The translations under genes were made by a program, and so were the position numbers. DNA of 64,000 nt from Periplaneta americana (taxonomy: Eukaryota; Arthropoda; Insecta; Blattodea; Blattidae). The stretch covers positions 102,735,330 to 102,799,329 of the forward strand of contig NC_091131.1 in NCBI RefSeq assembly GCF_040183065.1, written 5' to 3'. The notes beneath the pieces are model-generated. The model worked only from the letters and a program-made list of their open reading frames with translations. It had not been told where the DNA came from and did not search any database. This document shows, piece by piece, positions 23,097-34,568 of the stretch. Numbering within the stretch: the stretch's first letter is position 1; the number at the start of each line of letters is the position of its first letter.

Positions 23097-23575
23097 GCTT
23101 ACAAATGGCTTTTAAGGAACCCGGAGGTTCATTGCCGCCCTCACATAAGCCCGCCATCGGTCCCTATCCTGAGCAAGATTAATCCAGTCTCTATCATGAT
23201 GATAGGGAGGTGGGATATGATGATAGTATCATCATATCCCACCTCCCTCAAATCCATTTTAATATTACCCTCCCATCTACGTCCCGGCCTCCCCAAAGGT
23301 CTTTTTCCCTCCGGCCTCCCAACTAACACTCTATATGCATTTCTGGATTCGCCCATACGTGCTACATGCCCTGCCCATCTCAAACGTCTGGATTTAATGT
23401 TCCTAATTATGTCAAGTGAAGAATACAATGTGTGAAGTTCTGCGTTGTGTAACTTTCTCCATTATCCTGTAACTTCATCCCTCTTAGCCCCAAATATTCT
23501 CTCTGTTCCTCTCTCAAAGTAAGAGTCCAAGTTTCACAAACATACAGAACAACCGGTAATATAATTGTTACATGT
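23097..23575 (-). mobile_element. RTE LINE 3' fragment
   Basis: The minus strand carries the family C-terminal tail 'SRRLRWAGHVARMGESRNAY', 'GRPEGKRPLGRPGRRWEG', and the 3' end complement of 'ggcttttaaggaacccgg'. It is 5'-truncated near 23575. Within it, 23196-23248 contains an extra inverted copy of 'gggaggtgggatatgatgat', making a local hairpin that disrupts the frame. A deletion near 23500 removes part of the 'ENKVLRKIFGA' block. Confidence 0.85.
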
Positions 23576-24171
23576 GCAAAATATTACCAACTGCAATTGA
23601 GTGGTTAAAATAATTTTAACGACTGTTATAGTTAAGTGTTGGTTGTTTTAAATAAAGTGATGTTGAAGAAATGGAAAATACATTAACAAAATGTTAAATA
23701 TAAACACGTTGTTAATTTAACACTACAGTAGTTAAGCCAAATTAAACATTTTTTGGAGAAACTGGTCATAACTCTTCTAGCAACTCTTTAAATTGCCTAT
23801 GGCGAAGGGAGCTTGATTTAATCAAATTCATGCAATTCACAAAAACGGACATAACATAAAACTGATTTTGCACATAAAGCCTCCCTATGAATTATGCAGT
23901 GTATAGACAAAAAATAAGAGGCCACATTCATATTCCTTAAACATTTCTTTAATCTACCAATAAAACTATTTTCATTCCCTTTTATCGACGGGGACTCATC
24001 GGTCGCAACACTAACTAGTATAGCTCATAAGAGAAGAGGTTGAGATTCGCTAAGAGCGGGCAAATTCCTACAGCGAATACTGATTGGCATGGCTGGTATA
24101 TGCTGTGCGCTCGATATCAAGTTCTGCTGTGATTGCTAGCTAATATCGTGTCATGGTCTAAGTAAAACCCG
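23576..24171. other. Intergenic, no gene recognised
   Basis: AT-rich, with no supported feature. Confidence 0.5.
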
Positions 24172-24772
24172 CTCACAAGCAAACGTTCTGATGGGGGCAG
24201 ATAAAAAAGTTATTTTTTTTTTCTTCCATGATGTTAATAATGTCAAAAGAAGTGCTTATACAAATTTTGGCTACTCGACCGCAATTACCAGGGCCGTAAA
24301 AATAAGTTCGCCAGGGGCCGCTAACAGAAAAAAAAACACAATTTAATTGAAACAGACACAGCAATTGTTGAGCTATTTCTCAACATATTTTCTATCGGAA
24401 CTGAGACATTTCTCATATCATGGGATCGACAGAGAGAGGCGCAGAAGCAGTCAAACGCTGGTTCCGTTCCGATCTGAGACGGCTGATTTCTACGACACAA
24501 AAATTGATTCTATGGTATGACAAATGTCTCAATTCCAGTGGGGGATATGTTGACAAATAGCGCAACAATTGCTGTATCTGTTTCAATAAATATTTCTATG
24601 CAATTGTGCTTTTTTCTATAAACGGCCCCAGGTAAAATCACTTTCTGGACGGCCTCGTAATTACGGTCGGGTGGCCAAAATTTGTATAAGCACTTCTTTT
24701 GACTTTATTAACATGGTGGAAGAAACAATTTTAACTTTTTTATCTGCCCCCATCAGAACGTTTGCTTGTCAG
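24172..24772. mobile_element. Large foldback element, 600 bp
   Basis: Long inverted arms: 'aagcaaacgttctgatgggg' at the left edge mirrors 'cccatcagaacgtttgctt' at the right, and the pairing continues inward through 'aagaagtgcttatacaaatt' and 'attgttg...tcaacatat' to the centre, with gaps. It is non-coding. The arms are diverged, so it is older than the TTAA-flanked foldback at 10300. Confidence 0.75.
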
Positions 24773-25499
24773 TGCAAATATGCGTAATGCGACAAACATT
24801 TTAAAGCAAAGCCGCATCACACCGAAGTATTATGGCAAGAAGAAATAGCTAGGAAACAATGAGTTGTATGCATTGTATTTAACAAAGACTACATTGTTAA
24901 AATATACAATACGTTGATACTATGGTTACAGAATTTATTGTTCACTAAGCTCTAAAAGCAAACGGAACGTATTATTCTTTGCAATTCAAAAAGCGCGATT
25001 TAATCGTAATCACGATGTGTTTTGAAGGACTCAGAAGAAGATTTTCACGCCTCATGGTAAGATATTATTGATATTCATTAAAAATTCGGCCGCGCTTTGT
25101 AGAAATAGTGAATCTTTCTTATTGCCTCAATGAAAACGTAGCTTTGATTTTCTTTACTTTTTCTTGAGTAAGAACAAATGAGTCATTCCCTGTGTGTTTG
25201 CAAGTATCATTTTGCACGATGAATTATAGAAGTTGGCTTCATAGTCCTGGAGGTCTGACTTGGGACCTCGGAAAATGAAGTATTAGTGGAATGATGATGA
25301 TAACGGTGAGTGAAAACGCCTTTTTATTCAATGCTGTTGGAATTTTTTGTTTAAGATAAAATGTTTTCATAGCCACGATATATCCTCTTTTTCTTCTCAA
25401 CGTTAAAAGTTTATGTCAAGTCGTTGCCGAAAAAGAGCAGAGTTGCTATTACACGACATTAACAATAACTACGACTAATAATATTTTGTAGTACCCGTA
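24773..25499. other. Intergenic, no gene recognised
   Basis: AT-rich, with no supported gene or repeat. Confidence 0.5.
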
Positions 25500-26757
25500 G
25501 CAGAAGGCATATGACTCGGTTAAGACAGGTGTTATATGATATTCTTATTGAATTTGGTATTCCCAAGAAACTAGTTCGATTAATTAAAATGTGTCTCAGT
25601 GAAATGTACAGCAGAGTCCGTCTGTTGGTCAATTTCTGTCGGATGCTTTTCCAGTTCACTGTGCGCTAAAGCAAGGAGATGCACTATCACCTTTACTTTT
25701 TAACTTTTCTCTAGAATAGGGCTGGGCGATTCCAAACTCTAAACGGGAACGCTTAATATTCATCCGTGACGGCATCAACGCTGTGTGGTGTTCGGAAGGG
25801 GAGAAGTCATATAGCTCCCCGTGAGAGAGTAGAATCCGCTCTGGGTGCCCAGCCTTGTGACTAGAATATGCCATTAGGAAGATCCAGTATAAAGAGAGGG
25901 TTTGGAATTGAACGGGTTACATCAGCTGCTTGTCTATGCGGATAACGTGAATATGTTAGGAGAAAATCCGCAAACTATTAGGGAAAACACGGGAATTTTA
26001 CTTGAAGCAAGTAAAGAGATAGGTTTGGAAGTAAATCCCGAAAAGACAAAGTATAGCTATGTTATGTCTCATGATCAGAATACTGTACGAAATGGAAATA
26101 TAAAAATTGAAAATTTATCCTTCGAAGAGGTGGAAAAATTCAAATATCTTGGAGCAACAGTAACAAATATAAATGGCATTCGGGAGGAAATTACACACAG
26201 AATAAATGGGGAAATGCCTGTTATTATTCGATTGAGAAGCTTTTGTCATCCAGTCTGCTGTCAAAAAAGCTGAAAGTTTGAATTCATAAAACAATTATAT
26301 TTAACAGTTTTTTTGTTTGGTTGTGAAACTTGGACTCTCACTTTCAGAGAAGAACAGAGGTTAAGGATATTTGAAAATAAAGTGCTTAGGAAAATATTTG
26401 GGGCTAAGTGGGATAAAGTTACAGGAGAATGGAGAAAGTTACACAATACAGAACTGCACGCATTGTATTCTTCACCTGACATAATTAGGAACATTAAGAC
26501 CAGACGTTTGAGATGGGCAGGGCATGTAGCACGTATAGGCGAATCCAGAAAGACATATAGAATGTAAGTTGGGAGGCCGGAGGGAAAAAGACCTTTGAGG
26601 AGGCCGAGACGTAGATGGGAGAATAACATTAAAATGGATTTGAGGGAGGTGGGATATGATGATAGATCCTGGATTAATCCTGCTCAGAATAGGGACCGAT
26701 GGCGGGCTTATGTGAGGGCGGCAATGAACCTTTAGGTTCCTTGAAAGCCATAAATAA
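25500..26757 (+). mobile_element. RTE LINE fragment, 5'-truncated, carrying a MITE
   Basis: Starts inside the RT at 'AYDSVKTG' and 'LIEFGIPKKLVRLIKMCLSE'. After the MITE it continues with '[18 protein letters not shown]', where the catalytic YADD box is YADN. It then runs through the C-terminal 'RRLRWAGHVARIGESRKTYR' and the 3' end 'gttccttgaaagccataaat'. The frame is interrupted in several places. This copy is the second longest of the family here. Confidence 0.87.
25719..25860. mobile_element. 142-bp hAT-like MITE inside the LINE
   Basis: The insertion interrupts LINE sequence exactly, with a perfect 8-bp direct repeat CTAGAATA at 25711-25718 and 25861-25868. It begins 'gggctgggcgattcc' and ends 'gggtgcccagccttgtga', so the ends carry loosely inverted GGCTGGGC/GCCCAGCC. 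An 8-bp duplication suggests mobilisation by a hAT transposase. It is non-coding. Confidence 0.8.
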
Positions 26758-27109
26758 GTACCGGTAGCAGGTCGTGGTCAGAGAACGCATACTCAGTTTT
26801 GAAGTAAGAATTTTTTTCCGTTCCATTACTCTTTTATCGTATGATGACGCAGAATATCTGCATGGAAATATCATATATACTTCGGTAAATTATAGTAATA
26901 TACATGATATGCGTAAATCACTTCGTGATTTAAGGCGGCGCTTATTCCGTCGGATTCCGGCCAACTAGTCACTCATTACGAATGCACCTCAGCACATGTG
27001 TGGACTTCGATCCTAGGTTCATAGATATCTATGACGTAGTGCAGAGGGCGGCCGCTAGAGGGTACCCAAGAGTTGGAACTTAAAAAACTGAGACGATTCT
27101 TCAGACGCC
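26758..27109. other. Intergenic, no gene recognised
   Basis: No supported gene. It lies between the LINE 3' end and a SINE. Confidence 0.4.
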
Positions 27110-27298
27110 GGGGTGGAATCCGGTGTGGCTTAGTGGATAAAGCGTCAACACGTAGAACTGAAAACCCGGGTTCAAATCCCGGCGCCAGAGAGAATTTTTC
27201 TCCGTGCCCTTACTCTTTCATCGTAAGTCAGAGATACTTCCTGATCATCCCCGTAAAGAGACTGTAGCTGCCATAAGGACACGACTGCCTGGCGGAAT
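27110..27298 (+). repeat. tRNA-derived SINE
   Basis: A-box-like 'gtggcttagtggataaagcg' and B-box 'cccgggttcaaatcccggcg' lie at tRNA spacing, followed by a unique body. The T-arm 'cccgggttcaaatcccgg' still pairs. The remainder does not continue as a tRNA acceptor stem. Confidence 0.7.
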
Positions 27299-27670
27299 AT
27301 TTATGTAAACTGGGTATTTTACCATCACCTCAGTGTGTCGTTTGTAATGAGGAAAATGCTATTATGAATTGGGAACATTCAGGGCCGTATTCATAGACAT
27401 TCTTAGCGCGGGCTTCCGGTGGATGATCAGCGAACTAACGTTTTTCGTATTCATGAACCAGTGTTAGCGATATGATATGATATTAATCCTGTACAAGTAA
27501 CCTGTCGACAGCCGGGGCTAGTTTAGCACCCTCGTAGCTCGGGCTAGCGAAATGTCTATGAATAGCACCCTTAAATGTTTGTAAAATAACTTGTAAATTT
27601 TAAATCCTCTATGGGGACTTTGTACTGGTCTGCCAGACACCAAATGGTGTTGAATCAATCTGGTTGAGCA

Positions 27671-27701
<31 letters not shown>

Positions 27702-27733
27702 CATACATACATACACACATACATACATACATA
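27299..27733. repeat. Spacer ending in a (TACA)n microsatellite
   Basis: The (TACA)n tract occupies about 27672-27733 and runs directly into the TA target site of the following mariner-type MITE. The rest is unannotated. Confidence 0.8.
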
Positions 27734-28119
27734 CAGTAGTCACAAAAAAAAACCGGACCGACCCTTGTAACAGATTTCAGAGCCTTGTTCACTCCAGAGC
27801 CACGATAGACTGGTAAATAAGACTTTCGTGGTTCGACTCCTGCCTGGGAAGGAAATTTTTTTTTCTGTTCCTTATTCAAATTTATTCCCTATACTGTTCG
27901 ATTGCAGCGATATTTTACTTCTAATTAACTTATTATACCCATAACATGAATTTTACCAGCTTATTATCTAATGGCTTTCCAAATGGGCTACGTCAGCAGT
28001 CGAAACTACAACAATTTCAATAGATTACTCGCTATCTTGTGAATGCGGGCGTGGCATGCGCAGTGGCTCATTTCGGGGACTGTGATTATTCTGTCGGTCC
28101 GGTTTGTTTTGCACTGCTG
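27734..28119. mobile_element. Tc1/mariner-type MITE carrying a tRNA-like module
   Basis: The ends are 'cagtagtcacaaaaaaaaac' + 'cggaccg' and the complement of 'cggtccggtttgttttgcac', inside TA dinucleotides (27732-27733 and 28120-28121). The left part includes 'agactttcgtggttcgactc', which looks like a tRNA T-arm/B-box and is shared with the copy at 52568. It is non-coding. Confidence 0.78.
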
Positions 28120-28121
28120 TA

Positions 28122-28530
28122 CATCTTTTTTATGTTAATAAATCCTGAAAAAGTCATAAAGACTGAAACTATATTACAAAATTTAACTAGTTACAGACTT
28201 ATCTAAAAAAAAAAGAACTCTATATGAATTGCAAATTTATTATAGGCTTGTTATACGCAAAATAATTTCATTTTTAGTGTTCTTGCTTTCATTTTTGCCT
28301 AAAGATCAAGCTGGTGATGCGGATTACAGTAATTTTGACTGATTAATTCCTCCACAAAATGTAACTGCTTTGGTTGAGTGATATATGTTCCACTTGTCAT
28401 CTTTCAAATAAAAATTACAAGTGACAAATTATAGCCTGAATAGTGAGAAGGCATGTAAGCAAGAAGCTAGAAAATACAGAATTTGTGTTTTCGTTATCAA
28501 ACAAAATTCCATTTCGTGAAAAGCAGCTGA
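28122..28530. other. Sequence upstream of the first A unit
   Basis: AT-rich. An undetected first exon (start codon, signal peptide) of the microexon gene would be expected here or farther left, but I cannot identify one. Confidence 0.4.
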
Positions 28531-28863
28531 TATGGGCACCTGCATAACTGTTCTGCATAGAAGTAAGAATACCGATCTACTTAATATTTTGGATATGAAA
28601 TATTGCTTTCGTATAGTGCCCCATAATTATTACAGATATTCTTACCGAATTTCTTATTCATCCAGTCCAGTTTTAGACCTCGATGGTCAGTTATGGTTTC
28701 AATCAGTGTTCTGCTGGTTGCTCCATACTTGTCTGGCCAGAACAAACATTTGGTCATCTTTAGCATTCTCTTGTTGTTCATTCGGAGAACATGCGTATTA
28801 CCGGGATTTCCTGTACGCTTATTATTATATTATAGACTAATAATAAATTATGTTTGTTTTCAG

Positions 28864-28956
28864 CCCAGGCATTGGAGGCGTCGTCCACCTCAACCTCCAC
28901 GAAACGCTCGGCCCTTCTTCTCGCTCTTCACCGAAGAAGAGTGTGAAGAGTTCTCG
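28864..28956 (+). CDS. Microexon A1 (31 codons)
   Basis: Acceptor TTTTCAG ends at 28863 and donor GTAGGTGCAAC begins at 28957. A branch-point-like 'gactaataataa' lies about 25 nt upstream of the acceptor and recurs before every A exon. Phase 0 translation starts 'PRHWRRRPPQPPRNARPFF' and ends 'TEEECEEFS': basic and proline-rich first half, acidic end. Trp is at codon 4. The frame is also open into both introns, so the splice sites, not the open frame, define it. Exon limits are supported by alignment with A2-A4. Confidence 0.7.
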
Positions 28957-29386
28957 GTAGGTGCAACATTTTACAGTACAGCTTTCTTTAAGATCATTAA
29001 AATATTGATTAATGTAATAATATGGAAAATTGTAATCCAAAAATGATCTACATAATTTCAAATATTAAATAAACAATGTCATGAATAATATATATTTTTA
29101 TATGTTTTATGTGTTTAAATGCTAAATATTTATTTACTTTAAGGTTCTTCTAAATTCGTTTTTCTTGGCAAGCAACATTTTCATTTTCACGTTTCCTCTC
29201 TCTGTTATCTTCCTGCGTGGTGAATAGTAAGGAAATTAAATTATTTATTATCGTTTCCGAAAATGCGCTAAATCTTGTCACTCCAGTTCCAGTTACATAT
29301 TTCTCAAAGAACACTCATGACGCAAAAACTTTCCAATTCACAATTCAATATCTGACAATTTGTGTATACCAGTACATTTTCTCGGA

Positions 29387-30136
29387 AAAGAGATAGGTTT
29401 TGAAGTAAATCCCGAAAAGACAGAATATATGATTAAGTCTCGTGACGAGAATATTGTACGAAATGGAAATATAAAAATTGGAAATTTATCCTTTGAAGAG
29501 GTGGAAAAATTCAAATACTTGCGAGCAACAGTAACAAATATAAATGATACTCGAGAGGAAATTAAACACAAAATAAATATGGGAAATGTGTGTTATTATT
29601 CGGTTGAGAAGCTTTTATCATACAGTCTGCTGTAAAAAAATCTGAAAGTTAGAATTTATAAAACAATTATATTACCGGTTGTTCTTTATGGTTGTGAAAC
29701 TTGGACACTCACTTTGAGAGAGGAACATAGGTTAAGAGTGTTTGAGAATAAGGTACTTAGGAAAATATTTGGGGCTAAGAGGGATGAAGTTACAGGAGAA
29801 TGGAGAAAAGTTAGCCTACACAACACCGAACTGCACGCATTGTATTCTTCACCTGACATAATTAGGAACATTAAGTCCAGACGTTTGAAATGGGCAGGCC
29901 ATGTAGCACGTATGGGCGAATCCAGAAATGCATATAGAGTGTTAGTTGGGAGGCCGGAGGGAAAAAGACCTTTGGGGAGGCCGATACGTAGATGGGAGGA
30001 TAATATTACAATGGATTTGAGGGAGGTGGAATATGATAGTAGAGACTGAATTAATCTTGCTCAGGATAGGGACCAATGGCGGTCTTATGTGAGGGCGGCA
30101 ATGAACCTCCGGGTTCCTTAAAAACCAGTAAGTAAG
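29387..30136 (+). mobile_element. RTE LINE 3' fragment in intron A1-A2
   Basis: Begins at 'EIGFEVNPEKTEYMIKSRDE' just after the YADD region and runs to the 3' end 'gttccttaaaaaccagtaag' with a TAAG-type tail. The C-terminal 'RRLKWAGHVARMGESRNAYR' is intact. The frame is broken near 29634, 29812 (a small insertion giving 'RKVSLHN') and 30047. It is inserted in the sense direction of the microexon gene. Confidence 0.87.
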
Positions 30137-30650
30137 TAATGCGTGTTATTATTCGGTTGAGAAGCTTTTATCATCCAGTCTGCCGTCAAAAAATCTGAAA
30201 GTTAGAATTTATAAAACAATTATATTACCGGTTGTTCTTTATGGTTGTGAAACTTGGACCCTCACTTTGAGAGAGGAACATAGGTTCTTAGGAAAATATT
30301 TGTGGCTAAGAGGGATGAAGTTACAGGCGAATGGAGAAAGTTACACAACGCAGAACTGCACGCAATGTATTCTTCACCTGACATAATTAGGAACATTAAA
30401 TCCAGATGTTTGAGATGGGCAGGGCATGTATATAGCACGTATGGACGAATCCAGAAATGCATATAGAGTGTTAGTTGGGAGGCCGGAGGGGAAAATACCT
30501 TTGGGGAGGGCGAGACGTAGATGGGAAGATATTAAAATGTATTTGAGGGAGGTGGGATATGATGGTAGAGACTGGATTAATCTTGCTCAGGATAGGGACC
30601 AATGGCGGGCTTATGTGAGGGCGGCAATGAACAAAAGCAAGTAAAGAAGT
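30137..30650 (+). mobile_element. Second RTE LINE 3' fragment, adjacent
   Basis: Starts at 'tgcgtgttattattcggttg', directly after the tail of the previous fragment, and runs to 'gcggcaatgaacaaaagcaa'. It has its own deletion (between 'REEHR' and the 'KIFVAKR' block) that the first fragment lacks, so it is not a simple recent tandem copy of it. Confidence 0.82.
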
Positions 30651-31129
30651 AGATATATTTTCCCGTAAATCATGCAGTACTAGATGGTTACGTAATATGT
30701 AACAATTACTAGACGTTTGTCTCATGCTATGTATTAACTGACCGCTATAGTATATCAAATTAAATACTCTGATGCGTTTTCCCCTACCTTTGCATTCAGT
30801 AAGGAAATAGGTCCGAACTCGTATGTGATGCAAAATTTATATGTTCTCGTACATACTGCAAAGTGGAAGGATTTAAATCATTGTTTATTTTGGATATGAA
30901 ATATTGCTTTTTTGTAACCCCTATTATTATTACATACATCCTTGCCAAATTTATTCCAATCCAGTCCAGTTTTAGACCACAATGGTCAGTTATGGTTTCA
31001 ATCCATCGTCGTGCTGCTTGCTCCATATTTGTCTGACTAAAAGAAACATTTGAGCATTTTCTTTAGCATTCTCTTGTGGTTAATTCAGAAAACATGTACT
31101 TTCCGGGATTTCATAGATTATTATTATTA

Positions 31130-32097
31130 CTAGCCGTACCCGTGCGCTCCGCTGCACCCGTTAGAAATAAATATAAAGTAATTACATAATTAAAATAGGA
31201 AATTTGATCCAAGGAACATTCGTGTTTGATAGAAGGATAAATCTGTTACTTAATTTAAATTGTATTAAAAAATTAAAATGCAATCATTTTGATCTAGAGA
31301 CCACCCATTTGGTCATCAAAATTATTTTAGGAAATACAGGAAACGAATTCCTATCAAGTTTTCTGTGCATAAGAAGCTATTTTAATCTTACCTGTCTTCG
31401 ATTCACTCAGAAGTTACTGTAATAACATTATAGCATTATGTCCATCTAGAGAAACTACACTTTCCAATGGTTAAATAATAATTAATTATACAAATCGGTT
31501 AATTTAGCTTCCGATATTACTTCATACAATCACAGAAACATTCTCTGTAGGCTATGTTTCATAGCTTTCGATTGTTTTTGTCCAAGGCCCCTTATAGATG
31601 GAGTCATTTGCTTTTTATTTCATTACACCGCCTTAGATTATGTTGTTATTGTAATTTTGAAACTCATTTATATCATTAAATATCAGTCGTATCAAAATTT
31701 TGCATGGAATAAAACTTATCGAAAATTATTTTTAAAGAAACGTTTGTTATGTAATATTTTTCATAAAAATTAATAATAAGGGAGATATTTCGATTTATTT
31801 AATTCAAGCCCCCTTATAACCCCCCTTTTAAATAAAATATTTTGAATACCATATAGCCTAAATTCTAAGTTACAACGAACTTAATTTATATTCCAATTGT
31901 CATAAAATCGGTTCAGCCATTATCACGTGAAAAGGTAACAAACATCCAGACAGACAGACAGACAGACATACAAACAAAAATTTCAAAAAGGCGATTTTCG
32001 GCTTCAGGGCGGTTAATTATATATGTTAGGACCAATTATTTTTGGAAAATCGAAAATTACCAGAAAAATTTTGGCTACAGATTTATTATTAGTATAG

Positions 32098-32098
<1 letters not shown>
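31130..32098 (-). mobile_element. Helitron-like non-autonomous element
   Basis: On the minus strand it starts TC ('tctatactaataataaatc', from 32098) and ends CTAG at 31130, preceded by the hairpin-forming 'gggtgcagcggagcgcacgg'. The host bases are A before and T after. These are the structural marks of Helitrons: 5' TC, 3' CTRR with a nearby hairpin, AT insertion site, no duplication. It is 969 bp with no Rep/helicase frame. A direct 'cagacagacagacagaca' run lies at 31951-31969. It splits the upstream flank of exon A2 from the exon. Confidence 0.65.

Positions 32099-32165
<67 letters not shown>
32099..32165. repeat. (ATT)n microsatellite
   Basis: TTA triplets between the Helitron-like element and the acceptor region of exon A2. 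Other A units have only a few triplets here ('ttattatattatagac'), so the tract expanded after duplication. Confidence 0.9.
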
Positions 32166-32166
<1 letters not shown>

Positions 32167-32195
32167 GACTAATAATAAAACGTGTATGTTTTCAG

Positions 32196-32303
32196 CCAGA
32201 GCACTGGAATCAGCGGGGACCAAGAACACAGATTTCCGCTTCCCTTAGCTCGTCTCTCAGCTCCTCCCTCACTTATCTATCTAGGGAAGAAGAGACTACG
32301 AAG
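32196..32303 (+). CDS. Microexon A2 (36 codons)
   Basis: Acceptor TTTTCAG at 32189-32195, donor AAG|GTAGGTGAAAC at 32304. Phase 0 reads 'PEHWNQRGPRTQ', a serine/leucine-rich middle 'SASLSSSLSSSLTYLS', and an acidic end 'REEETTK'. Trp is again codon 4. The order (Trp motif, basic, low-complexity Ser, acidic) is that of A1 and A4, although base identity within the exon is low while the flanks align well. Confidence 0.72.
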
Positions 32304-33094
32304 GTAGGTGAAACATTTTACAGTAGGCCTTTCTTTAAGATTATTAGAATATTGCTTAATGTAATAATATGGATAATTATAATCCTAAAATAATCAACAT
32401 AAATGGGAAATATTAAGTAAATGATATCATGAAATGGTATAATTTTATTACCTAAGTTATATGTTTTCTTCATACAAAAGAAAATGTTACATATTTCTTT
32501 AATTTAAAATTTTTTTCAAATCCGTTTTTGCTGGCAAACATTTTCATTTTTACGTTTCCTCTCTCTGTTCTAATCTTTTCCCGAGATGAATTATATGGAA
32601 ATTAAAGTTATTACAGTTTCTTAAAACTTGTCGTTATAGCCCGCATCACCGTTTTTGGCGTATGAAATAAGTAATGGGAACGTTAAGTGCGAGTGTTTTA
32701 CCTTTGCCGCAGTCAGTCTGACAACTGTGTTTGGCAAACGGCTGATGTGACGTTTATAGGAAGTGGTACCATTCTTAGCTGCACTAGCACCATGCTCAAA
32801 AACTGAGCATTATACTCGAGGACACACGTCAAAAACGCTGGCGCCAGCTATACAATAACTTACAGTTACAGATTTTTCAGAGAACATTCATGATGCAAAA
32901 ACTTTGCAATTCAGAGTTCAAGGTCTAACAACTTATGTTTTCTCGTAAATCTTGCAGTACTAGATTGTTTCGTAATACGCAACAATGTTTCCTTCACGCT
33001 ATGTATTAATTGACTCCTATGTATCAATCTATAAACTCGTGCATTTTTTCCTCTTCCTTTGCATTCAGTAAGTAAATAGGTCCAAACTCGTATA

Positions 33095-33770
33095 CTTACT
33101 TATTTACTGGCTTTTAAGGAACGCGGAGGTTCAATGCCGCCATCACATAAGCCCGCCATTAGTCCCTATCCTGTGCAAGATTAATCCAGTCTCTATCATC
33201 ATATCCCACCTCCCTCAGATCCATTTTAATATTATCTTCCCATCTACGTCTCGACCTCCCCAAAGGTCTTTTTCCATCCGGCCTCCCAACTAACACTCTA
33301 TATGCATTCCTGGATTCTCCCGATACGTGCTGTATGCCCTGCCCATTTCAAACGTCTAGATTTAATGTTCCTAATTATGTCCGGTAAAGAATACAATACG
33401 TGCAGTTCTGTGTTGTGTAACTTTCTTCATTCTCCTGTAATTTCATCCCTCTTAGCCCCAAATATTTTCCTAAGTACCTTATTCTCAAACACCCTTAACC
33501 TATGTTCCTCTCTCAAAGTAAGAGTCCAAGTTTCACAACTATAAAGAACAACCGGTAATATAACTGTTTTATAAATTCTAACTTTCAAATTTTTTGACAC
33601 CAGACTGGATGATAAAAGCTTCTCAACCGAATAATAACAGGCATTTCCCATATTTATTCTGTGTGTAATTTCCTCCCGAGTATCATTTATATTTGTTACT
33701 GTTGCTCCCAGGTATTTGAATTTTTCCACCTCTTCAAAGGATAAATTTCCAATTTTTATACTTCCATTTC
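33095..33770 (-). mobile_element. RTE LINE 3' fragment in intron A2-A3
   Basis: An antisense insertion flanked by a 15-bp target duplication 'gtccaaactcgtata' (33080-33094 and 33771-33785). It reads on the minus strand from '[20 protein letters not shown]' to the 3' end. The frame 33427-33804 is open over most of it. The clean duplication dates it as younger than the A-unit duplications, because the interrupted sequence is continuous in the other units. Confidence 0.92.
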
Positions 33771-34120
33771 GTCCAAACTCGTATATGTTGCAAAATTTAT
33801 ACACTAAAGGTTATGTGCTGGTACATGCTACAGAGTGGAATGATTTCAATCATGGATATGAAAGACTGCTTTATGTAATGCCCCATAAATATTACAGACA
33901 TTCTTAGCAAGCTTCTTCATCCAGTGCAGTTTTAGACCTCAATGGTCAGTTATGGTTTCGATCCATCGTCGTGCTGGTTGCTCCATAGGCCTACTTGTCT
34001 GTCTAGAAACATTATATTTGGGCATTTTCTTGTTGTTCAATCGGAAAACTAGTATTTTTCGGGATTTTCTATACTCTTATTATAATATTATAGACTAATA
34101 ATAAATTGTTATGTTTTCAG

Positions 34121-34219
34121 AGACGGTGCTGGGGCCTCTGGAACTGGTGTTGCCAGCTTTTCCGCCGTTGCCGAAAGGCAAAACGTCAAACCGGCTCCAA
34201 TATCGAAACCGGCCGTACA
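34121..34219 (+). CDS. Microexon A3 (33 codons)
   Basis: Acceptor TTTTCAG ends at 34120. The donor is the variant ACA|GTACGTGCAAC at 34220, aligned with GTAGGTGCAAC of the other units. Phase 0 reads 'RRCWGLWNWCCQLFRRCRKA' and ends 'GSNIETGRT'. Trp is at codon 4. This exon is unusual in having five cysteines and three tryptophans, and it lacks the acidic end of A1, A2 and A4. Confidence 0.68.
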
Positions 34220-34517
34220 GTACGTGCAACATTTTGCAGTTATTAAAATATTGATTAATGTAATAATATGGATATTAATTCTGAAATTATTAATATAATT
34301 TCAAATATTAAATAAGCGATGTCACGAAATGGCATATCTTTATTATCTATACGTTTTTCTGTATACACAAGGAAATATTTAATATATATTTGTAATTCCT
34401 TCCAAATCCGTTTGACAACCTGTGTTTACCAGTATGTTTTCTCGTTAATCATTGAGTACTAGATGATTACATAATGTCAAAATTAGGAAATCATATCTGT
34501 CTCATGCTTATGTATTA

Positions 34518-34518
34518 A

Positions 34519-34565
<47 letters not shown>
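34518..34565. repeat. (TA)n microsatellite
   Basis: Uninterrupted TA dinucleotides directly before the next LINE fragment, probably at its insertion point. Confidence 0.9.
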
Positions 34566-34568
<3 letters not shown>

